Below, piece after piece: positions 32,165 through 40,927 of a DNA stretch of 64,000 bases. The notes under the pieces are model-generated. The model made no database searches, had not been told where the DNA came from, and was given only the letters and a program-made list of their open reading frames with translations. Source of the stretch: Glycomyces terrestris (lineage in GTDB: Bacteria > Actinomycetota > Actinomycetes > Mycobacteriales > Micromonosporaceae); the NCBI RefSeq assembly GCF_003933745.1, contig NZ_RSEB01000003.1, forward strand, positions 744,001 to 808,000, given 5' to 3'. Both the position numbers and the translations under genes were made by a program. How positions within the stretch are numbered: the stretch's first letter is position 1; every line of letters begins with the position of its first letter.

Positions 32165-32217
32165 TCGATTCTCGATCGGTTTCTATCGAAAATCAATAGA
32201 TACCGATCGAGAATCGA
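32165..32217. promoter_or_regulatory. Long inverted-repeat operator of the DUF2975-XRE operon
   Basis: Arms of 16 bp (32165-32180 and 32202-32217; TCGATTCTCGATCGGT and its exact complement) with an inner TCTAT/ATAGA pair. Placed directly before the ATG, so it covers the promoter and the 5' end of the message. Confidence 0.75.
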
Positions 32218-32235
32218 GAGATGGCACGATCCTGG

Positions 32236-32283
32236 GAGCTGAGCTGAGCTGAGCTGAGCTGAGCTGAGCTGAGCTGAGCTGAG
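32236..32283. repeat. Pentanucleotide microsatellite (GAGCT)9.6
   Basis: Nine perfect GAGCT copies plus GAG, between the 3' end of the ECF41 sigma gene and the operator of the DUF2975 gene. Confidence 0.95.
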
Positions 32284-32287
32284 ACCC

Positions 32288-33175
32288 TCACGCGTCGAGG
32301 AGCGTCAGCTCCATCCCGCGAATCCGGGCCGCGTCCGTGATGCCCTCCATCGCCGTGATCCGGCCGTCCTCGACGGTGAAGACGAGCACCCGCGTCGGCA
32401 GCGGCATGTCCGGGATCGAGGAGACCGCGCCGATGCGCCCGTCGACGAGCACCAGCTGCGCCTGGGTCGCCATGGCCGCGAACGTGACCGCGCCGCCCGC
32501 GATCGTGGCCGCGCCGCGCAGGATCGTGCCCACCTCGGCCGCGTCCGTCCGCAGCGTGACGTCAGGGTCGAGCACCGACACGAGCGCGTCGAAGTCGCCT
32601 TCGCGCGCCGCCGACATGAACGCCTCGACCACCGCGCGCTGCCGCGCCACGTCCCGCCGCTCCGGCTCGCCCGTGCCGCGCACCCGCGCCCGGGCCCGGC
32701 TCGCGAGCTTCCGCGCCGCCACGGGCGTGCGGTCCACGATCTGCGCGATCTCGTCGAACGGCACCCCGAACATGTCGTGCAGCACGAACGCGAGCCGCTC
32801 CGCCGGCTCCAGCGTCTCCAGGACCACCAGCAGCGCCAGGCCCACCGAGTCGGCCATGACCGCCGACGACTCCGGGTCGACCGGCGCGCCCGCGAGGGTC
32901 GGCAGCGCCGCCGGCTCCGCCCCGGACTCCGGCATCGGCAGCTCGGCCCGCGACTTGCGGCGCCGCAGCTGGTCCAGGCACACCCGGCCCACCACGGTCG
33001 TCAGCCACCCGGAGAGGTTCTCGATCCGGTCGGCGTCACTGGCCGCCAAGCGGAACCACGCCTCCTGCACGGCGTCCTCGGCCTCCCCGGAGGAGCCGAG
33101 CATCCGGAACGCGACCGACTCCAGCCGGGGGCGGTCCTCCTCGAAACGTCGCGCGAGCCACTGGTCGTCGGTCAT
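32288..33175 (-). CDS. ECF41/SigJ-type sigma factor with SnoaL-like C-terminal domain
   Basis: 295-aa sigma factor: region 2 at about 15-75 (FRMLGSSGEAEDAVQEAWFRL), region 4 at about 120-175 (LHDMFGVPFDEIAQIVDRTPVAARKLASRAR), then an NTF2/SnoaL-like domain (180-285) that modulates activity in this group. ATG 33175 has AAGGAGGG upstream and matches the family start. ECF41 genes normally sit beside a carboxymuconolactone decarboxylase or an oxidoreductase; neither is present here. Confidence 0.88.
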   Translation of the reverse strand: MTDDQWLARRFEEDRPRLESVAFRMLGSSGEAEDAVQEAWFRLAASDADRIENLSGWLTTVVGRVCLDQLRRRKSRAELPMPESGAEPAALPTLAGAPVDPESSAVMADSVGLALLVVLETLEPAERLAFVLHDMFGVPFDEIAQIVDRTPVAARKLASRARARVRGTGEPERRDVARQRAVVEAFMSAAREGDFDALVSVLDPDVTLRTDAAEVGTILRGAATIAGGAVTFAAMATQAQLVLVDGRIGAVSSIPDMPLPTRVLVFTVEDGRITAMEGITDAARIRGMELTLLDA

Positions 33176-33229
33176 CTCCGGTCCCTCCTTGTGTGCGGTC
33201 ACCGGTATGACGCAATCCTGGCCGCGGAT

Positions 33230-33263
33230 GTGACCGAGCGGGCCACCGCGTGGCCGCGGTCAC
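33230..33263 (-). terminator. Terminator of the arginine deiminase operon
   Basis: GTGACC/GGTCAC outer and GGCCAC/GTGGCC inner pairs form a nested hairpin 10 nt after the arcA stop. Confidence 0.65.
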
Positions 33264-33273
33264 CCGGCCCGCC

Positions 33274-34515
33274 TCAGAAGTCCACGGGGTCGCGGATGAT
33301 CGGGCAGGTCATGCAGTGGCCGCCGCCGCGGCCGCGGCCGAGCTCGGCGCCCACGATCGTCAGGACCTCGATCCCGGCCTTGCGCAGCAGCGTGTTCGTC
33401 TGCGTGTTCCGGTCGTACGTCATGACCACGCCCGGCTCCAGCGCCACCGCGTTGTTCCCCGAGTCCCACTGCTGCCGTTCGGAGGCGTACACGTCGCCGC
33501 CGGTCTCGATGACCCGCAGCCCCGGCAGGCCCAGCGCCTCCGCGACCACCTCGGTGAACGGCGCCGAACCGTGGTCGACGAGGTCGAGGCCCGGCTCCCG
33601 GTCGGCCGGGTGCAGCGAGAACGTGTGCACCGCGTCCATGATCTTCGGGTACAGGGTGACCACGTCGCGGTCGGCGAACGTGAAGACCGTGTCCAGGTGC
33701 ATCGCCGACCTGAGCTTCGGCATGCCCGCCACGATCACCCGCTCGGCCGCGCCCCGCGCGAACAGGGCCCGCGCCACCTGCGTGATCGCCTGCCGGGAGG
33801 TGCGCTCGCTCATGCCCATGAGCACCACGCCGTTCCCCACCGGCATGATGTCGCCGCCCTCGAACGTCGCCTGCCCCCAGCTCTCGTCCGGGTCGCCCCA
33901 CCACACCGTCGACCCCGTGAAGTCCGGATGGAACGTGTACACCGCCTTCATCAGCAGCGTCTCGTCGTGCCGCGCCGGCCAGTACAGCGGATTGAGCGTG
34001 AGCCCGCCGTACAGCCAGCACGTCGTGTCCCGCGTGTACAGCGTGTTCGGCAGCGGCGGCATCAGGTACTCGCGCGCGCCCGTCGACTCGCGCGCCAGCG
34101 CCAGGTACGCCGGGCGCAGGTCCTCCGGCAGGTCCGCGGTCGACATGCCGCCGATGAGGAACTCGGCCAGGTCCGCGGGCGAGAGCGACTCCAGGAACGT
34201 GCGGGTCGGCTCGATCAGACCCAGCCCCACTTCGTTCGCGGTGATCTTGCGGTCGAGCAGCCACGAGCGCGCCGCCGGGTCCGCCACGGTCGCGGCGAGC
34301 ACGTCGTGCAGCTCCACCACCTCGACGCCGCGCCCGCGCATCGCGGCCACGAAGTCGGCGTGGTCGCGCTGCGCGTTCTCCACCCACATGACGTCGTCGA
34401 ACAGCAGCCCGTCGGCGTTCGTCGGCGTCAGCCGCCGGTGGGCCAGGCCCGGGCGGCACACCAGGACCTTGCGCAGGCGGCCCACCTCGGAATGGACGCC
34501 GTACTCCTCGCTCAT
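33274..34515 (-). CDS. arcA: Arginine deiminase
   Basis: 413-aa enzyme hydrolysing arginine to citrulline and ammonia. Catalytic residues are visible: [10 protein letters not shown] (Asp/Glu region, about 217), HLDTVFT (His, about 272) and the nucleophile Cys in GGGHCMTCP (about 402). ATG 34515 has GGGGAGAAG upstream. It is downstream of an antiporter gene with a 20-nt gap; arcB and arcC are not in the window, so either they lie elsewhere or the pathway serves to make ammonia against acid stress. Confidence 0.93.
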   Translation of the reverse strand: MSEEYGVHSEVGRLRKVLVCRPGLAHRRLTPTNADGLLFDDVMWVENAQRDHADFVAAMRGRGVEVVELHDVLAATVADPAARSWLLDRKITANEVGLGLIEPTRTFLESLSPADLAEFLIGGMSTADLPEDLRPAYLALARESTGAREYLMPPLPNTLYTRDTTCWLYGGLTLNPLYWPARHDETLLMKAVYTFHPDFTGSTVWWGDPDESWGQATFEGGDIMPVGNGVVLMGMSERTSRQAITQVARALFARGAAERVIVAGMPKLRSAMHLDTVFTFADRDVVTLYPKIMDAVHTFSLHPADREPGLDLVDHGSAPFTEVVAEALGLPGLRVIETGGDVYASERQQWDSGNNAVALEPGVVMTYDRNTQTNTLLRKAGIEVLTIVGAELGRGRGGGHCMTCPIIRDPVDF

Positions 34516-34535
34516 CGCTTCTCCCCCAAGCTTGT

Positions 34536-35975
34536 TCAGATGCTGATCCAGTCGAGTGCGAGCGCGGTGACCCCGAGCGCGGCGCCCGCCACCGAGACGG
34601 CCAGGAGCACCGCCTCGCCGGGGCTGAACAGGCGCCGGCCCTGCTCGCGGCGGGTCATGACGAACAGGATCGTGGCCGGGGCGTACACGATGAACGAGAC
34701 GAGCACGAACTTCAGGCCCGCCGCGAACAGCAGGAACGCCGTGTACACGACCGCGAGCAGCGCGATCGGGAGCGCCCCGCCCGCCCTGGCGCCCACCGCG
34801 TCCCGGTCCCGTCCGGCCGCGACCTTCACCGCGAACAGGGCGGCGAGGAGGAACGGGATGAGCGTGAGCGCGCTGGTGAGGTCGAGCGCGAAGTTGAACG
34901 CGTCCTCGGAGAAGTAGGTGACGACCAGCACGACCTGGCTGAGCGCGGTCGAGAGCGCGAGCGCCGGCACCGGCACGTCCGCCCCGGTGGAGCGGGCCAG
35001 GAAGCGCGGCATGTCCCGGTCCTTCGCGGCCACGAACAGGACCTCTGCGGCCATGAGCGTCCACGCCAGGTACGCGCCCAGGACCGAGACGATGAGGCCG
35101 GCGCTGACGAACACCATGCCCCAGGTGCCGACCGCGTGCTCCAGGACGCCGGCCATCGACGGCTGGCGCAGCTCGGCGATCTCGTCCATCGGCATGATCC
35201 CGTAGGACACGATCGTGACCGACGCGAACACTGCGAACACCGACAGGAACCCGGTCACGGTCGCGCGGCCGACGTCCTCGCGGCGCTTCGCGTGCCGGGA
35301 GTACACGCTCGCGCCCTCGACGCCGAGGAACACGAACACGGTCGCGAGCATCGTGCCCTTGACCTGGCTGAACAGGGACCCGGCGTAGTCGGCGCCGCCC
35401 CAGTTCGCGGCGAACGCGGCCGGGTCGAGGAAGAACAGCGCCAGGACCACGAACACGGCGATGGGGATGAGCTTGGCGACCGTGACGATCCGGTTGATCG
35501 CCGCGGCCTCCTTCACGCCCTGCTTGATGAGGAGGAAGAACCCCCACAGGCCCGCGGACGACAGCGCGAGGGCGAGGACGGTGTCGCCTTCGCCGAGCGC
35601 GGGCACGAGCGCGCCGACCGTGGACATGATGAGGACCCAGTAGGTCACGTTGCCGACGCAGGCGCTGGCCCAGTACCCGAACGCGGAGAAGAAGCCCGGG
35701 TACTCGCCGAAGCCGGCCTTCGCGTACGCGTACACGCCGGCGTCGAGGTCGGGGCGGCGGACGGCGAGCTGCTGGAACACGAACGCGAGCATGAGCATGC
35801 CGGTGCCGGCGATGGCCCAGGCGACGAGCGCGCCGGCGACGCCGGTCTGCTGCGCGAAGCGGGCGGGGAGGGAGAAGACGCCGGCGCCGACCATGGAGCC
35901 GACCACCATCGACGTGAGCGTCCAGAACGCGAGTTTCGCCGCGGGACGCGCTTCGGTCGCGGTGTCGTGCGCCAT
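34536..35975 (-). CDS. arcD: APC-family arginine/ornithine antiporter (ArcD-like)
   Basis: 479-aa amino acid-polyamine-organocation transporter with 12 hydrophobic helices; TM1 contains the typical [15 protein letters not shown], and the [20 protein letters not shown] loop is characteristic of basic amino acid antiporters of the ArcD/YjdE type. The ATG 35975 is preceded by GCGAGG. As the first gene of the operon with arcA, it most likely imports arginine in exchange for ornithine or citrulline. Longer upstream open frame has no support. Confidence 0.85.
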   Translation of the reverse strand: MAHDTATEARPAAKLAFWTLTSMVVGSMVGAGVFSLPARFAQQTGVAGALVAWAIAGTGMLMLAFVFQQLAVRRPDLDAGVYAYAKAGFGEYPGFFSAFGYWASACVGNVTYWVLIMSTVGALVPALGEGDTVLALALSSAGLWGFFLLIKQGVKEAAAINRIVTVAKLIPIAVFVVLALFFLDPAAFAANWGGADYAGSLFSQVKGTMLATVFVFLGVEGASVYSRHAKRREDVGRATVTGFLSVFAVFASVTIVSYGIMPMDEIAELRQPSMAGVLEHAVGTWGMVFVSAGLIVSVLGAYLAWTLMAAEVLFVAAKDRDMPRFLARSTGADVPVPALALSTALSQVVLVVTYFSEDAFNFALDLTSALTLIPFLLAALFAVKVAAGRDRDAVGARAGGALPIALLAVVYTAFLLFAAGLKFVLVSFIVYAPATILFVMTRREQGRRLFSPGEAVLLAVSVAGAALGVTALALDWISI

Positions 35976-36174
35976 GGGATCCTCGCAGGTCCTGCCCGCG
36001 TGCTCGGGTGCCGGCGGGCATCGGGCCTGAATATAACTCCGGTCCGGGCGCCCGGGCCGCGATTCGCGCCGATCGCGCCCCGCCGGGGGAGCGGGCCGGA
36101 TTCGCGGCGGGCCGCGCCGGGTATCCCTGCCGTGTTCCCGCAGTCCCCGCGGGCACTGTACGGAAGGAGCGGAC

Positions 36175-36666
36175 ATGGACGTCTCGGAGAGCAGGCCGGA
36201 GCGGATCGTCGTCGGCGTGGACGGCTCGGCGGCGTCGCTGCGGGCCCTGGAGTGGGCGCTGCGCGAAGCGGCGCTCACCGGAGCCGGACTGGAGGCGGTC
36301 CACGCGTGGGAGGTGCCGGCCGCGTACGGCACCGGGATGGTGCTGGCGATGCCGGGCAACGAGGAGTTCGAGTCCGCCGCGCGCGAGGCCCTGGCGCGCG
36401 CGGTCGACCAGGTCGCCGGGAACGAGCCCGGCGTCGCCATCGAGCAGAACACGGTCGCCGGGCACCCGGCGCGGGTCCTCATCGACGCCGCCGAGGGCGC
36501 GTCGCTGCTGGTCGTGGGGTCGCGCGGGCACGGCGGGTTCGTGGGGACGCTGGTCGGCTCGGTCAGCCAGTACTGCGTCTCGCACGCGCCGTGCCCGGTC
36601 GTCGTGGTCCGCGACCTCTCGCACGAGGACAAAGGCAGGGACCACGGCAAGGACCGTGAGCACTAG
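36175..36666 (+). CDS. Universal stress protein (UspA family)
   Basis: 163-aa UspA-domain protein: [18 protein letters not shown] (about 12-29) and the ATP-binding [18 protein letters not shown] (about 120-137) followed by CPVVVV. ATG 36175 follows GGAAGGAG. Probably an ATP-binding stress regulator. The final codons GAGCACTAG are the seed of the repeat array that follows. Confidence 0.9.
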   Translation: MDVSESRPERIVVGVDGSAASLRALEWALREAALTGAGLEAVHAWEVPAAYGTGMVLAMPGNEEFESAAREALARAVDQVAGNEPGVAIEQNTVAGHPARVLIDAAEGASLLVVGSRGHGGFVGTLVGSVSQYCVSHAPCPVVVVRDLSHEDKGRDHGKDREH

Positions 36667-36938
36667 GCCGCGAGAGAGGGCGCGAGGATTTGGTCGCGAG
36701 CGCTAGGGCCGCGAGGACTAGGGCCGAGGAGCACTGGGGCCGCGAGCGCTAGGGCCGCGAGGTCTAGGGCCGAGGAGCACTGGGGCCGCGAGCACTAGGC
36801 CACGAGGACTGGGGCCGCGAGGTCCACTGGGGCCGCGGGCACTCGGACGCGAGGGCCACTCGGGCCGCGAGGATTACTGGGGCCGCGGGCACTCGGACGC
36901 GAGGGCCACTCGGGCCGCGAGGATTACTGGGGCCGCGG
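36655..36938. repeat. Degenerate tandem array of ~17-bp units from the uspA 3' end
   Basis: About 16 units related to GAGCACTAGGGCCGCGAG (last uspA codons plus stop), in larger periods: a 46-bp duplication (36696-36741 / 36742-36787) and an exact 50-bp duplication (36839-36888 / 36889-36938). Non-coding. Confidence 0.85.
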
Positions 36939-36958
36939 CCTCCGGAGGCCGCGGCCCC
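36929..36958. terminator. Bidirectional terminator, perfect 30-bp palindrome
   Basis: GGGGCCGCGGCCTCC followed directly by its reverse complement, between convergent uspA and GH43 genes, touching the GH43 stop. Confidence 0.8.
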
Positions 36959-38425
36959 CTAAGCGGGCCGGTAGGCGAACCGGCGCAGCAGCGAGTCGCC
37001 GCCTGCCGCGCCCACCCCGAGCATCCGGCCGGTGAAGCCGGTCGCGACCTCGGTCGAGAGGTAGCGGCCGTCGAGCCGCGCGAGCACGTCGTCGCCGACG
37101 GCGAGCACGATGTCGTCGGGGCCGTATGCGGTCATGGTCTCGGCCTCGCACTCGACCGCGCTGATGCGCAGCACGGCGTCGCCGTCCGCCGCGACTGCGC
37201 CGAGTTCGGCCGCGACGCCGCCGATGCGGGCCTCGGCGCGCACGGTGCCGTCCTCGTAGACCAGGCCGTAGCGGTGCCGGTCGTCGATGCGGACCTCGAA
37301 GCGGCCCGAGCCGGCGAAGACCGCCTCGGCCTCCCAGCGGAGGTCCTTGACGCGGGCGCACAGCAGCCCGGGGGAGCGGTCGCCCGGGTCGCGCAGGTAG
37401 AGGCCGCCGCCGGGGCGCGGCGTCGCGATCTTCTCCGGTTCGCTCGCGGGCGCGACCCAGCGCAGGCCGAGCGCGGGGGCGGTGAAGTCGTCCTCGAACG
37501 CGGTGTCGTCGGGCGCGAACTCGTAGCGGGACTCGTCGAACACGGGCCAGCCGTCGACCCAGTCGACGCCGGCGAGGAACGTCTCGCGGCCGAGCACGTG
37601 GAACGAGGGCGTGAACCCGCCCGGTCGGACCGCGAGGTAAACCGCGGCCCATTCACCGGAGGCGGTCTGGACGAGGTCGGCATGGCCGGTGTTCTGCACC
37701 GGGTGCGGGGTCGAGCGGTGGCTGAGGACGGGGTTGCGCGGGCACGGCTCCCAGGGGCCCTCGGGGCGCTCGGCGCGGGCGATCGTCACGGAGTGGCCGC
37801 GCTCGGTGCCGCCCTCGGCGAGCAGCAGGTACCAGTGGCTGTCGACCCGGTACATGTGCGGCGCTTCGGGATACGCGAGCCCGGAGCCCTGCCACACGCG
37901 GTACGGCGGCGCCTCGAAGCCGCCGGTCTTCATGTCGAGGCGTCCCTGCCAGACGCCGTTCCCGGCGGCGTCGTCGCCGCCGACGGTGCCCGTCCAGCTG
38001 AGGTAGCAGGTGCCGTCCTCGTCCCAGGCGAGGTCGGGGTCGATGCCGACCGCCTCGGGCACGAAGACGGGGTCGCTCCAGGTTCCCGCGGGGTCCTCGG
38101 CGGAGACGATGGTCTGGCCCGACCCGGCGTCGCCCACGTTCGTGGTGACGAAGTAGAAGCGGCCCTCGTGGTGGCGCAGGGTCGAGCCGTAGATGCCGCC
38201 GGAGGGCCGGCCGTCGCCGCGCAGGAACTGGCCGCGCCGGTCGAGGATGTTCCCGATCTGCCGCCACGACACGAGGTCGCGGCTGTGGAAGATCGGCGCC
38301 CCGGGGAAGTACTCGAAGCTGGAGTGGGCGAGGTAGTAGTCGTCCCCGACCCGGCAGACCGTGGGATCGGGGTGGAAGCCGGAGACGACGGGGTACTCGG
38401 CTGCTGACACGGTCGGACGGCTCAA
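36959..38425 (-). CDS. GH43-family beta-xylosidase/arabinofuranosidase
   Basis: 488-aa five-bladed propeller enzyme plus C-terminal beta-sandwich (about 315-488). Catalytic acids fit the family: base Asp in SGFHPDPTVCR (N-terminal), pKa modulator in GIDPDLAWDEDG, acid Glu in YPEAPHMYR. The subfamily resembles GH43_11/12 xylosidases. No signal peptide: it acts on imported xylo-oligosaccharides. TTG 38425 is preferred: GGGAG lies 5 nt upstream, whereas the longer TTG at 38476 lies upstream of the promoter -10. Confidence 0.85.
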   Translation of the reverse strand: MSRPTVSAAEYPVVSGFHPDPTVCRVGDDYYLAHSSFEYFPGAPIFHSRDLVSWRQIGNILDRRGQFLRGDGRPSGGIYGSTLRHHEGRFYFVTTNVGDAGSGQTIVSAEDPAGTWSDPVFVPEAVGIDPDLAWDEDGTCYLSWTGTVGGDDAAGNGVWQGRLDMKTGGFEAPPYRVWQGSGLAYPEAPHMYRVDSHWYLLLAEGGTERGHSVTIARAERPEGPWEPCPRNPVLSHRSTPHPVQNTGHADLVQTASGEWAAVYLAVRPGGFTPSFHVLGRETFLAGVDWVDGWPVFDESRYEFAPDDTAFEDDFTAPALGLRWVAPASEPEKIATPRPGGGLYLRDPGDRSPGLLCARVKDLRWEAEAVFAGSGRFEVRIDDRHRYGLVYEDGTVRAEARIGGVAAELGAVAADGDAVLRISAVECEAETMTAYGPDDIVLAVGDDVLARLDGRYLSTEVATGFTGRMLGVGAAGGDSLLRRFAYRPA

Positions 38426-38456
38426 GGAGGCTCCCTCGGTGATGGCGCGGACGGCC

Positions 38457-38486
38457 AGACTAAGTTGCGTCGCCAAACTTTGTCAA
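38457..38486 (-). promoter_or_regulatory. Promoter of the GH43 gene with operator-like repeat
   Basis: Minus-strand TTGACA (38481-38486), 17-nt spacer, TTAGTC/TAGTCT. The spacer holds AAGTT-N9-AACTT, a LacI-type imperfect palindrome. Confidence 0.6.
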
Positions 38487-38490
38487 CCGG

Positions 38491-38752
38491 CTTCAGCTCC
38501 TTTTCAGGTCTCCCGCAGTACGTTCGAGACCGGGGACCCAAAGCCGCCTTCAGCTCCGCTTCAGGTGTCCCCGTCTACCTTCGAGACCGGGGGCCCAGCG
38601 GTGGCTTCAGCTTCGCTTCAGGTTGCTTCAGCTCGGCTTCAGGTGTCCCCGACTACGTTCGATATCGGGGGCCCAAAGCTGCCTTCAGCTTCCCCTCAGG
38701 TCGCTTCAGCTCCGCTTCAGGAACTCGAGCCTAGCCTGGAAACCGGGGGCCC
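38491..38752. repeat. Modular tandem array of 57-nt and 21-nt units upstream of kup
   Basis: Units start at 38491, 38548, 38605, 38626, 38683 and 38704 with lengths 57, 57, 21, 57, 21 and about 49. Every unit opens with two CTTCAG-type hexamers 11 bp apart (CTTCAGCTCCG-CTTCAGG); long units add a constant part ending in GGGGGCCC. Not obviously coding. Confidence 0.85.
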
Positions 38753-38853
38753 TTTCCCGGCGGTGAAGGCGGTCCTCGCCGTGCCCGCCGCCGGGGCTGT
38801 GATCCCGGGCAACGAGCGCCGCCGTTCACGCGTGCCGCGTCTCGCGCTCCAGG

Positions 38854-38881
38854 TCGACGGAGCGTGTCCGCGAGGTATCGT
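38854..38881 (+). promoter_or_regulatory. Possible kup promoter
   Basis: TCGACG (38854-38859) and TATCGT (38876-38881) with a 16-nt spacer. Low information content. Confidence 0.35.
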
Positions 38882-38953
38882 GCATCGGTCGGAACGGTCC
38901 GCGGGTGCCCGCCCGCCGGTCCGGCCGCCCGTTCTCAAGTAGGAGTGTTCGCA

Positions 38954-40921
38954 GTGACCGCCGCCGCCGGCACCGCGGGTCAGCCCGGACCCGCCACCGC
39001 CGCCGAGCCCCCCGAGGGGCCCGGCCTCCGCAGCGCCACGCGCCTCGCGCTCGTCGTGGGCGCCCTCGGCATCGTCTTCGGCGACATCGGCACCAGCCCC
39101 ATCTACGCCCTCCAGACGGTGTTCAACCCCGCCGACCCGCACCCGGTGCCGGTCCAGGAGGCGAGCATCTACGGCGTCATCTCCCTCATGTTCTGGTCGA
39201 TGACGATCATCGTCACCGTCACCTACGTCCTCCTCGCGATGCGCGTCGACAACGACGGCGAGGGCGGCATCATGGCCCTCATCACCCTCCTCCACCGCTG
39301 GAAGCAGGGCCGCGGCCGCACGACCGCGCTCGCGCTCGCCGCGCTCGGGATCTTCGGCGCCTCCCTGTTCCTCGGCGACTCGATGATCACGCCCGCGATC
39401 TCCGTCCTCTCCGCCGTCGAGGGCATCGGCGTCGTCGAACCGCACCTCGAAGGGCTCGTCGTCCCCGTCACCGCCGTGATCATCGTCGTGCTGTTCACCG
39501 TGCAGCGCCGCGGCACCGCCGCCGTCGGGCGCGCGTTCGGGCCGGTCATGATCGTCTGGTTCTGCGTCCTCGCCCTCCTCGGCATCCGCGGGATCAGCGG
39601 CCACCCCGAGATCCTCAAGGCCCTCTCGCCGGTCTACGCCGCCGACTTCCTCTTCGGCCACTTCCACATCGCGTTCTTCGCGCTCGCCGCGATCGTCCTG
39701 TGCGTCACCGGCGCCGAGGCCCTCTACGCCGACATGGGCCACTTCGGGCGCCCCGCCATCACCAAGGCCTGGCTCATCCTCGTCTTCCCCGCCTGCCTCC
39801 TCAACTACATGGGCCAGGGCGCGATGGTCCTCGAGGACGGCGCGGCCGTCAGCGGCCCCTTCTTCCTCCTCGCCCCCGGCTGGGCCCGCCTCCCGCTGCT
39901 GCTCCTCGCCACGTGCGCCACCGTGATCGCCGCCCAGGCCGTCATCACCGGCGCGTACTCCGTCGCCGCGCAGGCCTCCCGCCTCGGCTACCTCCCGCGC
40001 CTGCGCATCGACCACACCTCCGCCGAGCAGTACGGCCAGATCTACGTCCCGTGGATCAACTGGCTCCTCATGGTCTCCGTGCTCACCCTCGTGTTCGCGT
40101 TCCGCTCCTCGCACGCCCTCGCGTACGCCTACGGCATGGCCGTCATGGGCACGATCGCGATCATGACCCTGCTGTTCCTCTACATCGCCAAGCACCGCTG
40201 GAACCTCCCGGTATGGGTCGTCGCCGCCGGCGGCGCGCTCCTCCTCGGCTTCGACCTCCTCTTCCTGGCCGCGAACTTCACCAAGCTCGTCCACGGCGCC
40301 TGGCTGCCGCTGCTCATCGGCGTCGCCGCGTTCACCGTCATGGTCACCTGGCAGAAGGGCCGCGCGATCGTCACCGCCGAGCGCGAACGCCGCGAGGGCC
40401 CGCTCCGCGCCTGCGTCAAGCAGCTGCGCGCCGAGCTCCCGAAGACCAAGTGCGTGCCCGGCACCGCCGTGTTCCTCAACCGCGGCAAGCTCACCACCCC
40501 GCTCGCCCTGCGCGCCAACATGGAGCACAACCACGTGCGGCACCAGCAGATCGTGATCGCCTCGATCGAGACGAAACCGGTCCCGCGCATCGCCGACGAC
40601 GAGCGCATCAGCGAGGACTTCCTCGGCTTCGCCGACGACGGCATCGTCTACGTCCAGGTCCGCTTCGGCTACATGGAGGTCCAGGACGTGCCCCGCGCCC
40701 TCGCCCTCCTCGACCGCACCCGCCACGGCGGCCGGCTCCACGTCGAGGACGCCACCTACTTCCTCTCCACGATCCAGCTGCGCCCCGGCGCGCAGCCCAC
40801 GATGGCCAAGTGGCGCAAGCACCTGTTCATCGCGACCTCCCGCATCACCGCCGACGCCGCCGACCACTTCCGGCTCCCCCGCGAGCGCACCATCATCATG
40901 GGCTCCCAGATCGAAGTCTGA
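38954..40921 (+). CDS. kup: Kup-family potassium transporter
   Basis: 655-aa low-affinity K+/H+ symporter (KUP/HAK/KT family). Twelve hydrophobic helices start at about residue 30 with GALGIVFGDIGTSPIYALQ, the family hallmark; DGEGGIMALITLL and YADMGHFG follow. A cytosolic C-terminal domain of about 150 residues follows the membrane part. GTG 38954 has AGGAG 8 nt upstream. It is monocistronic; its long leader region holds the modular array. Confidence 0.95.
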   Translation: MTAAAGTAGQPGPATAAEPPEGPGLRSATRLALVVGALGIVFGDIGTSPIYALQTVFNPADPHPVPVQEASIYGVISLMFWSMTIIVTVTYVLLAMRVDNDGEGGIMALITLLHRWKQGRGRTTALALAALGIFGASLFLGDSMITPAISVLSAVEGIGVVEPHLEGLVVPVTAVIIVVLFTVQRRGTAAVGRAFGPVMIVWFCVLALLGIRGISGHPEILKALSPVYAADFLFGHFHIAFFALAAIVLCVTGAEALYADMGHFGRPAITKAWLILVFPACLLNYMGQGAMVLEDGAAVSGPFFLLAPGWARLPLLLLATCATVIAAQAVITGAYSVAAQASRLGYLPRLRIDHTSAEQYGQIYVPWINWLLMVSVLTLVFAFRSSHALAYAYGMAVMGTIAIMTLLFLYIAKHRWNLPVWVVAAGGALLLGFDLLFLAANFTKLVHGAWLPLLIGVAAFTVMVTWQKGRAIVTAERERREGPLRACVKQLRAELPKTKCVPGTAVFLNRGKLTTPLALRANMEHNHVRHQQIVIASIETKPVPRIADDERISEDFLGFADDGIVYVQVRFGYMEVQDVPRALALLDRTRHGGRLHVEDATYFLSTIQLRPGAQPTMAKWRKHLFIATSRITADAADHFRLPRERTIIMGSQIEV

Positions 40922-40927
40922 GCGGCG

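Noticed and set aside
36655-36938. CRISPR-like repeat array
   Set aside because: Units are short, degenerate and directly adjoining, with no regular unique spacers and no cas genes.
38426-38476. Longer start (TTG 38476) for the GH43 protein
   Set aside because: It lies upstream of the predicted -10 of its own promoter, and the downstream TTG has a Shine-Dalgarno.
38442-38942. 166-codon plus-strand ORF with peptide repeats through the modular array
   Set aside because: Open only because unit lengths are multiples of three; third-position GC is far below that of real genes here, and it overlaps the GH43 promoter. Kept as a repeat, not a gene.
38717-40867. 716-aa minus-strand open frame over kup
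   Set aside because: Low-complexity Glu/Gly/Asp-rich complement of kup; no start signals.
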